NCBI GenBank assembly: GCA_017983635.1
Contig: JAGOBA010000010.1
Location: 62,001-126,000 of the forward strand
Reading direction: 5' to 3'
DNA: 64,000 bases
DNA from: Alphaproteobacteria bacterium
GTDB taxonomy: Bacteria > Pseudomonadota > Alphaproteobacteria > Micropepsales > Micropepsaceae
A program made the position numbers and the translations under genes. Of this stretch, positions 52,717-61,050 are shown piece after piece. The notes below the pieces were generated by a model that was not told the DNA's origin, did not search any database, and was given only the letters and a program-made list of their open reading frames with translations. Positions within the stretch are counted from its first letter, which is position 1; every line of letters begins with the position of its first letter.

Positions 52717-53481
52717 ATGGGTATGGGGTTTATCGACGTCTCGCGTGCGGCGCGCACGGCGGGCCGGGCTGCGCTGGATTTGATCCTGCCGCCGCTCTGC
52801 CTCAAATGCCGCGTACCCGTGGGCCAACCGCAATCGCTTTGCGGCACCTGCTGGAGCGACATCCGCTTCTTGAGCGCGCCGCAATGCGCCCAATGCGGCA
52901 TTCCGTTTCCGCACGCACTGGGGCAGGGGGTGAAGTGCGCCGCCTGTATCGCCAGCCCGCCGGCGTTCAGCATCGCGCGCGCCGCCGTCGCTTACGACGA
53001 CGCCAGCCGCGATCTGATCCTAGGCTTCAAGCACGCCGACAAGCTCGAGACCGTGCCGCTTTTCGCCCGCTGGCTCACGACCGCAGGCGCCGAAGCGCTA
53101 GCCGGCGCCGATGTGATGATGCCGGTACCGCTGCATTGGTGGCGCCTCGCACAGCGCCGCTACAACCAAGCGGCTGTCCTTGCCCAAGCGATCGGCAGGC
53201 TCACCCGGCTACCTGTCGACACCGGCACGCTCACCCGCCCGCGCGCGACCCGCAGCCAAGGCGAAATGCCCTCCGCCCGTTCGCGCCTGAAGAACGTCGC
53301 CAAGGCCTTCGCGGTTGCGAAGGGCCGCCTCGACGGCCAAAAAGTAGTCCTGGTTGACGACGTCCTAACGACCGGCGCCACGGTCACGGCCTGCGCCAAG
53401 GCGTTGCGCCGTGCCGGGGCAGCGGCTGTATCTGTAGTCACAGTGGCGCGCGTTGTGCGCCCGTTAAGCCTGTCCCTCTAA
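52717..53481 (+). CDS. comF: ComF family protein (phosphoribosyltransferase-like)
   Basis: A 254-residue protein with an N-terminal zinc-binding segment (CLKCRVPVG, CGTC, CAQCGIPF, CAAC) and a C-terminal phosphoribosyltransferase domain with the PRPP loop VVLVDDVLTTGATVTAC. RRYNQAAVLAQAIG and RSQGEMPSARSRLKNV complete the ComF signature. ComF relatives act in DNA uptake in competent bacteria; in other bacteria the role is unclear. It starts the rightward group comF-grxC-nitrilase. Confidence 0.92.
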   Translation: MGMGFIDVSRAARTAGRAALDLILPPLCLKCRVPVGQPQSLCGTCWSDIRFLSAPQCAQCGIPFPHALGQGVKCAACIASPPAFSIARAAVAYDDASRDLILGFKHADKLETVPLFARWLTTAGAEALAGADVMMPVPLHWWRLAQRRYNQAAVLAQAIGRLTRLPVDTGTLTRPRATRSQGEMPSARSRLKNVAKAFAVAKGRLDGQKVVLVDDVLTTGATVTACAKALRRAGAAAVSVVTVARVVRPLSLSL

Positions 53482-53548
53482 GCTTTGCCAGTGGCCGAAA
53501 GGCCGAAACGCCTTATATTGCTTCGTGCGAATTGGATGCCGAATCGTG

Positions 53549-53833
53549 ATGTCCGCCGCCACCGCTGAGCAACCTTCTCCAGTCGTCGTGTACTCGACGC
53601 TGCTGTGTCCCTTTTGCCATCGCGCCAAGGCGTTGCTGCGGAAGAAAGGCATCGCCTTCACCGAAATCGATGTCAGCATGGACGCCGAAAAGCGCGCTGA
53701 AATGATGCAGCGTGCCCGCGGCCGCCATACGGTCCCGCAGATCTTCATCGGCGACACCCACGTTGGCGGCTGCGACGACCTCCACGCGCTGGAAGCAGCA
53801 GGCAAGCTCGACTCGCTGTTGGTGCACAGCTAA
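53549..53833 (+). CDS. grxC: Glutaredoxin 3
   Basis: A 94-residue dithiol glutaredoxin reducing disulfides with glutathione. The redox site C-P-F-C is at residues 20-23 (STLLCPFCHRAKALL), and TVPQIFIGDTHVGGCDDLHALE carries the cis-Pro and the glutathione-binding GG-D. GTG at 53525 is an alternative start. It is 10 bp before the nitrilase-family gene. Confidence 0.95.
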   Translation: MSAATAEQPSPVVVYSTLLCPFCHRAKALLRKKGIAFTEIDVSMDAEKRAEMMQRARGRHTVPQIFIGDTHVGGCDDLHALEAAGKLDSLLVHS

Positions 53834-53842
53834 CTTCCGAAA

Positions 53843-54664
53843 ATGACCACCGTATTTCGTGCCGCCTGTGTGCAGATGCGCACCGGCCTCGACGTCGCCG
53901 CGAACACAGCCGCTGCCTCCGCCCTGATCCGCGAGGCAAAGGCGGCCGGCGCGCACTTCGCCGCGACGCCGGAGATGACCTCGCTTTTCGAAGCCGAGTC
54001 CGACGCGCTCTTCGCCAAGACGAAACCGGAAGCCGACGACCTCGCGCTAAAGGCCTTCCGCGCGCTCGCCGAAGAACTCGCGCTCTGGCTCCTGATCGGC
54101 TCGCTCCCCATCAGAGTGGCCGAACGCCAATGCGCGAACCGCTCGTTCCTGATCGACCCAAAGGGTCAGGTGCGCGCGACCTACGACAAGATCCACATGT
54201 TCGACGTCGATCTGCCCGGCGGCGAAGTCTATCGCGAGTCCCGCAACTACCGCCCCGGCGACCGCGCGGTCGTCGCCGAACTGCCGTGGGGCAAGCTCGG
54301 CATGAGCGTCTGCTACGACCTTCGCTTCCCCCACCTCTATCGCACGCTCGCGAAAGAAGGCGCGTCGTTCCTCACCATCCCCGCCGCCTTCACCCACACC
54401 ACCGGCCAAGCGCACTGGCATGTGCTGCAACGCGCCCGCGCGATCGAAACCGGCTGCTTCGTCATCGCCCCGGCCCAAGGCGGCAAGCACGAAAACAACC
54501 GCCACACCTTCGGCCATAGCCTAATCGTCGATCCCTGGGGCAAAATCCTAGCGGAAGCGGGCGACGACCCCGGGATCATTTGTGCCGACATCGACCCCGC
54601 CAAAGCCACCGAGGCCCGCACTCGAGTCCCGGCATTGCGCCACGACCGCGATTTCAAGATATGA
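53843..54664 (+). CDS. Carbon-nitrogen (nitrilase-type) hydrolase
   Basis: A 273-residue hydrolase of the nitrilase superfamily, close to Nit1/Nit2 amidases such as deaminated-glutathione amidase. Catalytic Glu44 (ATPEMTSLF), Lys116 (TYDKIHMFDVDLPGG) and Cys157 (GMSVCYDLRFPHLYR) are all present. The adjacency to glutaredoxin fits a glutathione repair role, though this is inference. Its stop is 20 bp before a large palindromic element. Confidence 0.92.
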   Translation: MTTVFRAACVQMRTGLDVAANTAAASALIREAKAAGAHFAATPEMTSLFEAESDALFAKTKPEADDLALKAFRALAEELALWLLIGSLPIRVAERQCANRSFLIDPKGQVRATYDKIHMFDVDLPGGEVYRESRNYRPGDRAVVAELPWGKLGMSVCYDLRFPHLYRTLAKEGASFLTIPAAFTHTTGQAHWHVLQRARAIETGCFVIAPAQGGKHENNRHTFGHSLIVDPWGKILAEAGDDPGIICADIDPAKATEARTRVPALRHDRDFKI

Positions 54665-54684
54665 CTCCGCGAAGACGCGAAGAA

Positions 54685-54823
54685 AAGAATCTCACACAAT
54701 GAAACAATGGAACAATGAGATGAGCGCACTCCCGCGCCGCAGGCGCAGTGACGAAGTTCACTTGGCGCTACGCGCCGGGAGTCCACCCGTCATTGTGTCA
54801 TTGTTTCATTGTGTGAGATTCTT
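54685..54823. repeat. 139-bp palindromic (MITE-like) element
   Basis: Terminal inverted repeats of 34 bp (54685-54718 and 54790-54823) match at 32 positions and contain reiterated AACAATG/CATTGTT units. The 71-bp centre has further internal complementarity, such as AGTGA/TCACT. The whole could fold into one long hairpin. No transposase gene is inside, and no clear target duplication was seen. It lies between the nitrilase-type gene and a secreted hydrolase, and provides that hydrolase's upstream sequence. Confidence 0.8.
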
Positions 54824-55688
54824 CCTACTGGCGGCACTCGCAGCAACAACAGCAGCCACAGCCGCCCCGATCACCTTTTCCGAGCTCCTAGAACGCTCGC
54901 GCGCCACGCCGACGCAAGTGATCGCCTACGGCCCCGCCCCGCATCAGTTCGCCGGACTTTGGCTCCCGGCAGGCAAGGGCCCCCACGCGACGCTGATCGT
55001 GATCCATGGCGGTTGCTGGCTCGCCGAACTCCCGGGCACCGAGCTGATGGCCTACCTCTCCGAAGACCTGCGCCAACACGGCTATGCCGTCTGGAGCATC
55101 GACTACCGCCGCATCGGCGACGAAGGCGGCGGCTATCCCGGCACGTTCCTCGACACGGCCGCCGCGATCGATAAGCTCCGCGAAATTGCGCCAGCGAACA
55201 AACTCGACCTGAAGAAGCTCGTCGCCATCGGTCACTCTGCCGGCGGCCACCTCGTCACCTGGGCGACGGCGCGCCCGCGCCTGCCGAAGTCGAGCCCGCT
55301 CGCGACACCGACCCCGCTCCCGATCACCGGCGTGGTCAGCCTCGCCGGCATCAACGACCTCGCCGCGTATCGTGCAAAGGGCCCCAGCGCCTGCGGTGGC
55401 CCGCCGACGATCGACGCGCTCGTTGACGCCAAACGCAAAGGCGACGTTTACGCGGACACCTCGCCGGCGGTGCTCCTCCCCATCGGCGTGAAGCAGGCCG
55501 TCATCTCCGGCGCGCTCGACAAGATCGTACCCCCGCCGTTCGGCAAAGACTTCGCCGCCGCCGCAACGAAGAAGGGCGACGCTGCGAAAGAAATCACAAT
55601 CGAAAACGCAGGCCACTTCGAACTCATCGACCCAACGTCGGACGCCTGGAAGATCATTCGCGCCGAGATCGACGCGCTGATGAAATGA
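54699..55688 (+). CDS. Exported alpha/beta hydrolase coupled to kynureninase
   Basis: A hydrolase with oxyanion motif HGGCW (VIHGGCWLAELPG), nucleophile elbow GHSAGGHLV, acid in VISGALDKIVPP and His in NAGHFELIDP. HGGxW plus GHSAGG is the kynurenine formamidase/esterase pattern, and its stop overlaps the kynureninase ATG (55685-55688), which supports a tryptophan-degradation role. The signal peptide VRFFLLAALAATTAATA begins at GTG 54813, inside the right end of the palindromic element; the ATG at 54699 and GTG at 54795 also lie within it. The true start is therefore uncertain. Confidence 0.8.
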   Translation: MKQWNNEMSALPRRRRSDEVHLALRAGSPPVIVSLFHCVRFFLLAALAATTAATAAPITFSELLERSRATPTQVIAYGPAPHQFAGLWLPAGKGPHATLIVIHGGCWLAELPGTELMAYLSEDLRQHGYAVWSIDYRRIGDEGGGYPGTFLDTAAAIDKLREIAPANKLDLKKLVAIGHSAGGHLVTWATARPRLPKSSPLATPTPLPITGVVSLAGINDLAAYRAKGPSACGGPPTIDALVDAKRKGDVYADTSPAVLLPIGVKQAVISGALDKIVPPPFGKDFAAAATKKGDAAKEITIENAGHFELIDPTSDAWKIIRAEIDALMK

Positions 55689-56917
55689 GCCTCGCCCGCC
55701 AACACGCGCTCGACCTCGACGCTCGCGACCCGCTCGCCCACGCGCGCGAACGCTTCGCCGTGCCGGACGGCATCATCTATCTCGACGGCAACTCGCTGGG
55801 CTGCCTGCCGAAGACCGTCGCCCCGCGTCTGCATGCGGCGTTGGAGAAAGAGTGGGGCGTAGGCCTGATCCGCTCCTGGAACGACGCCGGCTGGTACACC
55901 GCGCCACAACGTGTCGGCGCCAAGATCGCGAAACTCATCGGCGCCGCCGCCGACGAAGTCATCGTGACCGACTCAACCTCCGTCGATCTCTTCAAGGTCT
56001 TGGCCGCGGCACTGCGCCTGCGCCCGAACCGCCAAACGATCCTGGGCGTCAACGGCGACTTCCCGACCGACGCCTACATTGCGGGCGGCATCGCCGGCCT
56101 GACCGGCAAACAGTTCGTCCGCGTCGATGCCAGCGCGCTGATCGACACGATCGGCGCCGATACCGCGATCGTCGTGCTCACCCACGTCAACTACAAGACC
56201 GCCGTCCTCCACGACATGCGCGCGATCACGAATGCCGCGCACGCCAAAGGCGCGCTCGTCGTCTGGGACCTCTCGCACAGTGCCGGCGTCATGCCGCTCG
56301 AAGTCGCAAAGCTCGACGCCGACTTCGCCGTCGGCTGCGGCTACAAGCATCTGAACGGCGGCCCCGGCGCACCGGCGTACATCTACGCCGCCAAGCGCCA
56401 CCACGAAGCGATCGATCACCCGCTCACCGGCTGGCTCGGCCACGCCGACCCGTTTGCCTTCGCCGCCGATTACGCGCCCGCGCAAGGCATGGATAAGCTC
56501 CTGACCGGCACACCGCCCATCCTGTCCCTGCTAGCACTCGACGCTGCGCTCGACGCGTTCGACGGCCTCGACCTGCACCAGATCCGCGCGAAGGTCGAAA
56601 GCCTGACCGGCCTCTTCGTCGCCCTCGCTGAGGAACGCCTCGTGCGCCACGGCTTCACGCTCGCCAGCCCGCGCGATGCCAAACAGCGCGGCGCCCACAT
56701 CGCGCTCTCACACCCGGAAGGTTATGCGATCATGCAGGCGATCATCGCCCGCGGCCTCATCGGCGACTTCCGCGCGCCGGACATCGTTCGCTTCGGCTTC
56801 GCGCCGCTCTACACCCGCCACGCCGACGTCTTCGACGCCGTCGCGCTCATCGACGAGGTGATGTCCACCCAGGCCTGGGACACACCGGAATTCAAAGCCC
56901 GAAAGTCGGTCACCTGA
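55685..56917 (+). CDS. kynU: Kynureninase
   Basis: A PLP enzyme splitting kynurenine to anthranilate and alanine. The 410-residue product has IIYLDGNSLGCLPK, DSTSVDLFKVLAAAL, DLSHSAGVMPL (PLP-binding Asp) and the Schiff-base Lys221 in GCGYKHLNGGPGAPAYIY. Length is normal. The upstream hydrolase may supply kynurenine from N-formylkynurenine; tryptophan dioxygenase is not in the window. Confidence 0.95.
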   Translation: MSLARQHALDLDARDPLAHARERFAVPDGIIYLDGNSLGCLPKTVAPRLHAALEKEWGVGLIRSWNDAGWYTAPQRVGAKIAKLIGAAADEVIVTDSTSVDLFKVLAAALRLRPNRQTILGVNGDFPTDAYIAGGIAGLTGKQFVRVDASALIDTIGADTAIVVLTHVNYKTAVLHDMRAITNAAHAKGALVVWDLSHSAGVMPLEVAKLDADFAVGCGYKHLNGGPGAPAYIYAAKRHHEAIDHPLTGWLGHADPFAFAADYAPAQGMDKLLTGTPPILSLLALDAALDAFDGLDLHQIRAKVESLTGLFVALAEERLVRHGFTLASPRDAKQRGAHIALSHPEGYAIMQAIIARGLIGDFRAPDIVRFGFAPLYTRHADVFDAVALIDEVMSTQAWDTPEFKARKSVT

Positions 56918-56947
56918 CCCTCGCGAATTCGCCAGCCGCACGAACGG

Positions 56948-56963
56948 TTTACCCGTTGTTAAC
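56948..56963 (+). promoter_or_regulatory. Possible CtrA site upstream of the DUF1178 gene
   Basis: TTTA-N7-TTAAC, one mismatch from the CtrA consensus TTAA-N7-TTAAC, about 90 bp before the DUF1178 ATG. It is close to the kynU stop. The match may be chance. Confidence 0.3.
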
Positions 56964-57053
56964 CCGCCGGGCGTGCCATAGGCGTTCCTTGAAGAAGGGC
57001 GGCCAAGCCGTCATGTTAGAGCGTCCGAACGTGCCGGAGTTAGGCGTCGCATC

Positions 57054-57467
57054 ATGATCCGCTACCAATTGGTCTGCCCCAAAGAACACGGCTTCGAAGG
57101 CTGGTTCCGCGACAGTGCGGCCTATGATGCGCAGGCCAAGAAGGGCCTGCTGGTCTGCCCCACCTGCAACTCGAAAAAGATCACGAAGGCCATGATGGCG
57201 CCCGCCGTCTCGAAGAAAGGCGAACTCGCCGAGGTCGCGGCCAACGCGCAAAAGATGCGCGAGTACGTGATGAACGTGCAAAAGCACGTGAAGGAAAACG
57301 CCGAATACGTCGGCGACCGCTTCCCCAACGAAGCCCGTGCGATCCACTACGGCGACGCCGAAGAACGCCAAATCTACGGCGAAGCGACCCTAGCCGACGC
57401 CCGCGAACTCGTCGAAGAAGGCGTCCCCGTGGCCCCGATTCCGACCCTGCCCAGGGCGGATTCGTGA
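57054..57467 (+). CDS. DUF1178 family protein
   Basis: A 137-residue protein of DUF1178, a small family widespread in alphaproteobacteria. The N-terminus MIRYQLVCPKEHGFEGWFRD and CPTCNSKKI carry a Cys/His set resembling a zinc ribbon, and the conserved VGDRFPNEARAIHYGDAEER lies near the C-terminus. Function unknown. The usual neighbourhood (grxC, nitrilase, methyltransferase) is preserved here with the hydrolase-kynU pair inserted. Confidence 0.93.
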   Translation: MIRYQLVCPKEHGFEGWFRDSAAYDAQAKKGLLVCPTCNSKKITKAMMAPAVSKKGELAEVAANAQKMREYVMNVQKHVKENAEYVGDRFPNEARAIHYGDAEERQIYGEATLADARELVEEGVPVAPIPTLPRADS

Positions 57468-57479
57468 TATAGTGGAGCC

Positions 57480-57689
57480 ATGGCGGACAAGACCAAAATC
57501 GACGACGAAGAACGCGAACTCCGCTTTCGCGAAGCGTGCGCGTTACAGGAGATCGAGGGCAATCCCCTGACGCCAGAAGAGATCGCCATGTTCGAAATGT
57601 TCCGCCGCGAAGGGTGGAGCGACGAGCGCGTGTTGGAGTTCCTCGGCGCACGCGCCCGCAAGCGGGCAGCGGATCTCGCGGCTGAGTGA
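57480..57689 (+). CDS. VbhA-like antitoxin of the Fic module
   Basis: A 69-residue helical protein just before a Fic gene, overlapping its start by four bases. It fits class I Fic antitoxins (VbhA type), whose helix carries S/T-x-x-x-E-G/N that blocks ATP binding. Here the stretch LQEIEGNPLTPEEIAMFE has Glu26-Gly27 but Leu22 at the Ser/Thr position. The C-terminal half (WSDERVLEFLGARARKRAA) matches the family's final helices. Confidence 0.85.
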   Translation: MADKTKIDDEERELRFREACALQEIEGNPLTPEEIAMFEMFRREGWSDERVLEFLGARARKRAADLAAE

Positions 57690-58258
57690 GCGCGCTTGAT
57701 CCATACGTGTATCCCGACGCACCTGGGGTTCTGAAAAACAAGTTTGGCCTCAAAGATGCCGCAGAGCTAGACGCGGCTGAACGCGTGCACGTTGCTCAAC
57801 GCATCAGGCAAGGGTCGCCCTCCGGCAACTTCGATCTCGGTCACCTCAAGGCGATTCACAGGCACTTGTTTCAAGACGTCTACACGTGGGCAGGTGAAAC
57901 GCGCACCGTCGAGATCGCGAAGGACGGTGATCAGTTTCACCTCATGGCTTACATCGAAGCTGGCATGGCCGACATTCACGGCCGGCTCGTGCAGCGCAAG
58001 TTTCTCAAAGGGCTGAGCGCCGAGGCGTTCGCGCGCGTGTCCGCCGAAATCGTCGGCGATCTCAACTACGTGCACCCCTTCCGCGAAGGCAACGGCCGCA
58101 CCCAGTTGCAGTATCTAAAGCAACTCGCACAACGCGCCGGTCATGACATCGACCTGACGCGCCTGCAAGGAAAGCGGTGGATCGCCGCCTCCCGCGCCGC
58201 CCAACTGACGAACTACGAGCCGATGCGCCAAGCAATAGCCGCAGCGCTGAAGCGCTAG
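57686..58258 (+). CDS. Fic family protein (AMP transferase-type toxin)
   Basis: A 190-residue Fic protein with the complete active motif HPFREGNGR at 130-138, in which the His is the catalytic base and the Arg and Gly bind the nucleotide. The flap region is EIAKDGDQFHL. Fic enzymes mostly transfer AMP to target proteins; small Fic toxins of this class modify DNA gyrase or topoisomerase IV. Regulated in cis by the overlapping antitoxin gene. Confidence 0.93.
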   Translation: MSALDPYVYPDAPGVLKNKFGLKDAAELDAAERVHVAQRIRQGSPSGNFDLGHLKAIHRHLFQDVYTWAGETRTVEIAKDGDQFHLMAYIEAGMADIHGRLVQRKFLKGLSAEAFARVSAEIVGDLNYVHPFREGNGRTQLQYLKQLAQRAGHDIDLTRLQGKRWIAASRAAQLTNYEPMRQAIAAALKR

Positions 58259-58281
58259 GCGTCCCCTAGGCGTGCAGCCCG

Positions 58282-58764
58282 CTAACTCTCGTGCGCGACG
58301 CCTAAAATTCGCCCCGTGTCATCGTGCTTCACCGCTAGCAGGCCATCGACAAACGTCCGATCGATTGTGTAGTCGACGACGAGTTCAAATGTCCGACCGT
58401 CCTTTGTGGGGAACACACCAATCCCCCTCAGCTCCAATCGCCTGAGCAGCGTTTCGGCGTCAACCGACTGCACTTGAAACTTCTGCGCGATTGCGTCGTG
58501 AACTTCTTCTAAATGAAATGTTGCATACTCGCCCACCGTCTCATCACCTGCGAAGTGCCGCGCTAGGATGAATTCTCGAGCGTTGGCGTCCAACCTGTCC
58601 AATCCCTCAAGCAGCTTGATCGCTGCCGCACTGGAGCAGCTCGAAAGCCCGTGCATAAGGAAGAGCGAGGCGTCGGACTCCCGTCCGTTGATCGTGACAC
58701 GCTTGCGCGTGTAGGCGCCACCGTCCGCTTCAAGCACCACTTCTCCAAAATGCGGCACCAACAT
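58282..58764 (-). CDS. DUF2004-like protein
   Basis: A 160-residue protein with VPHFGEVVLEADGGAYTRK at the start, and near the end ATFHLEEVHDAIAQKF followed by RTFELVVDYTIDRTFVDGLLAVKHDDTG. This order, with a YSI/DYTI strand and a final V-x-x-D-x-x-G turn, is that of DUF2004. Members are often near mobile or toxin genes, and an immunity role has been suggested; the neighbour here is a Fic module. Function unproven. Confidence 0.7.
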   Translation of the reverse strand: MLVPHFGEVVLEADGGAYTRKRVTINGRESDASLFLMHGLSSCSSAAAIKLLEGLDRLDANAREFILARHFAGDETVGEYATFHLEEVHDAIAQKFQVQSVDAETLLRRLELRGIGVFPTKDGRTFELVVDYTIDRTFVDGLLAVKHDDTGRILGVAHES

Positions 58765-58791
58765 GCGGACCTCACTTGTTTCGTTGGGCGG

Positions 58792-59574
58792 TCACGCCGC
58801 CTTCTTCGCCACCACCATATAATTCACATCCGTGTCCCGCGCGAGCAGCCACCCGCCCGTGAGCGGGTTGAACATCACGCCTGTCTCGCTCGCGACCTCG
58901 AGCCCCGCGCGCGTCAAAGCCGTGTCCAGTTCCAGCGGCTTCACGAACTTGTTCCAATCGTGCGTGCCGCGCGGCAGCCAGCCGAGCACGTACTCGGCAC
59001 CAACCACAGCTAACGCGAACGCCTTCGCCGTTCGGTTGATCGTGGCGACGAACATCAACCCGCCGGGCTTCAGCATCGAGGCGCAGCTCTTCAGGAACAA
59101 ATTCAGGTCGGCGACGTGCTCGATCACTTCCATGTTAAGCACGACATCGAACTGCTCACCGGCCTCGGCCAGCGCCTCCGCCGTCGTCGCGCGATAGTCG
59201 ATGGAAAGGCCCCCTTCGGCGGCATGCACGCTCGCCGTCTTGATGTTCTTCTCCGACGCATCGGCGCCCAAAACGTCGAAGCCAAGCCGCGCCATCGGCT
59301 CGCTCAACAGCCCGCCGCCGCACCCGATATCGAGCAGGCGCAACCCCGCGAACGGCTTCGTCGCCTTCGAATCGCGCCCGAAATGCGTGGCGGCCTGGTC
59401 GCGGATAAAGCCCAGCCGGACCGGATTGAACCGGTGCAGCACGCCAAATTTGCCATGGGGATTCCACCATTCCGCCGCAAGTGCGGAGAAGCGGGCCACT
59501 TCGGCGTCGTCGACTGTGGATTGTTGCGATGTGACGGGCGACACCGTGTCGAAGCTCCGTGCGTTGCGTGACAA
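58792..59574 (-). CDS. ubiG: Bifunctional ubiquinone O-methyltransferase UbiG
   Basis: SAM-dependent O-methylation of polyprenyl precursors in ubiquinone synthesis. The 260-residue product has [30 protein letters not shown], motif [36 protein letters not shown], and [28 protein letters not shown], all typical of UbiG. It is divergent from lysC with a 78-bp gap, an arrangement common in alphaproteobacteria. Confidence 0.96.
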   Translation of the reverse strand: MSRNARSFDTVSPVTSQQSTVDDAEVARFSALAAEWWNPHGKFGVLHRFNPVRLGFIRDQAATHFGRDSKATKPFAGLRLLDIGCGGGLLSEPMARLGFDVLGADASEKNIKTASVHAAEGGLSIDYRATTAEALAEAGEQFDVVLNMEVIEHVADLNLFLKSCASMLKPGGLMFVATINRTAKAFALAVVGAEYVLGWLPRGTHDWNKFVKPLELDTALTRAGLEVASETGVMFNPLTGGWLLARDTDVNYMVVAKKAA

Positions 59575-59652
59575 ACTGACGAAGTCTAACTATACCCCAG
59601 CCGAACTCATTCAACCCCTTGATCTATCGGACGTAACGCCGCGCCAGCCCCC

Positions 59653-60870
59653 ATGCCCATACTCGTCATGAAGTTCGGGGGTACCTCCGTGGCCGACCTC
59701 GAGCGCATCCGCAATGTCGCCCTCAAGGTTAAGCGCGAGGTCGACCGCGGCTACCAGGTCGCGGTCATCCTCTCCGCCATGTCCGGCGAGACGAACAAGC
59801 TCGTCAACTGGGCGCGCGAGCTTTCGCCCCTGCATGACGCGCGCGAGTACGACACCGTCGTCTCTTCCGGCGAACAAATCACCATCGGCCTGCTCGCGAT
59901 CGCTCTTCAGCACATCGGCGTGCAGGCCCGCTCCTGGCTCGGCTGGCAAATTCCGATCCACACCTCTGGCATGCACGGTTCGGCCGCGATCACCGGCATC
60001 GATACCAAGGTGCTGAGCGAACGCCTCGCCCAAGGCCAGGTCGCCGTGATCGCGGGCTTCCAAGGGATCGGCCCCGACAACCGCATCACCACTTTGGGCC
60101 GCGGCGGTTCAGACACCAGCGCGGTCGCGGTCGCCGCCGCCCTGAAGGCGGAACGCTGCGATATCTACACGGACGTCGATGGCGTCTACACGACCGACCC
60201 GCGCATCACGCCCAAAGCGCGTAAGCTTGATAAGATCGCATACGAAGAAATGCTCGAGATGGCCTCGCTCGGCGCGAAAGTGCTGCAAACGCGTTCGGTC
60301 GAGCTCGCCATGATCCACCGCGTGCCGGTGCAAGTGCTCTCCAGCTTCGAAGACTTGCCCGGCACCCTGGTGTGCGATGAGGACGAAATCGTGGAACAAC
60401 AACTGGTCAGCGGCATCGCCTACAGCCGGGATGAGGCGAAGATCACGCTCGTAAAAGTGCCCGACAAACCCGGCGTCGCCGCCGCGATCTTCGGCCCCTT
60501 GGCCGACGGCGGCATCAACGTCGACATGATCGTGCAAAACACGTCCGAAGACGGCAAGACGACCGACATGACCTTCACGGTCGGCCGGGCCGAGTTCGAA
60601 CGCGCGATCCACATCATCGAACGCAACCAATCGGCGATCGGCTACCAAAAACTGCTGACCGACAAGAATGTGGCAAAAGTCTCCGTCATCGGCGTCGGCA
60701 TGCGTACCCACGCAGGCGTCGCGCAAAACATGTTCAAAACGCTGGCGGAAAAAGGCATCAACATCCAGGTGATTTCGACCTCCGAAATCAAGATCAGCGT
60801 CCTCATCGCCGCCGAATTCACCGACACCGCCGTCCGCGCGCTCCACACCGCCTACGGATTGGACAAGTAG
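59653..60870 (+). CDS. lysC: Aspartate kinase
   Basis: First step of lysine, threonine and methionine synthesis. The 405-residue product begins VMKFGGTSVADLERIRNVA and has SSGEQITIGLLA, TTLGRGGSDTSAVA, DVDGVYTTDPRI, and two C-terminal ACT domains (about 265-405) for feedback control, ending FTDTAVRALHTAYGLDK. A palindromic element occupies the gap to ptsP. Confidence 0.97.
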   Translation: MPILVMKFGGTSVADLERIRNVALKVKREVDRGYQVAVILSAMSGETNKLVNWARELSPLHDAREYDTVVSSGEQITIGLLAIALQHIGVQARSWLGWQIPIHTSGMHGSAAITGIDTKVLSERLAQGQVAVIAGFQGIGPDNRITTLGRGGSDTSAVAVAAALKAERCDIYTDVDGVYTTDPRITPKARKLDKIAYEEMLEMASLGAKVLQTRSVELAMIHRVPVQVLSSFEDLPGTLVCDEDEIVEQQLVSGIAYSRDEAKITLVKVPDKPGVAAAIFGPLADGGINVDMIVQNTSEDGKTTDMTFTVGRAEFERAIHIIERNQSAIGYQKLLTDKNVAKVSVIGVGMRTHAGVAQNMFKTLAEKGINIQVISTSEIKISVLIAAEFTDTAVRALHTAYGLDK

Positions 60871-60897
60871 AATGGCACGCGCACCAAACCGCCCCCG

Positions 60898-61027
60898 CTG
60901 CGGGGCGGTCGAACGTTCGAGGCCGAGGGCCGAGAAGGTTCGGGTGGGGGAGTTGAGCGCCAGCCGCTCTGCCCCCCCACCCGAAATTTCTCCGCCTACG
61001 GCTACGAAATTGTCGACCGCCCCGCAG
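60898..61027. repeat. 130-bp palindromic element between lysC and ptsP
   Basis: Outer arms CTGCGGGGCGGTCGA (60898-60912) and its exact complement (61013-61027), with inner arms TTCGGGTGGGGG (60939-60950) and CCCCCACCCGAA (60974-60985). The element can fold into a long interrupted hairpin. It ends at the first possible start of ptsP (GTG 61027) and may act as a terminator for lysC or affect ptsP translation. Confidence 0.7.
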
Positions 61028-61050
61028 TGGCGGCGGTAGGGGCGACGCTG

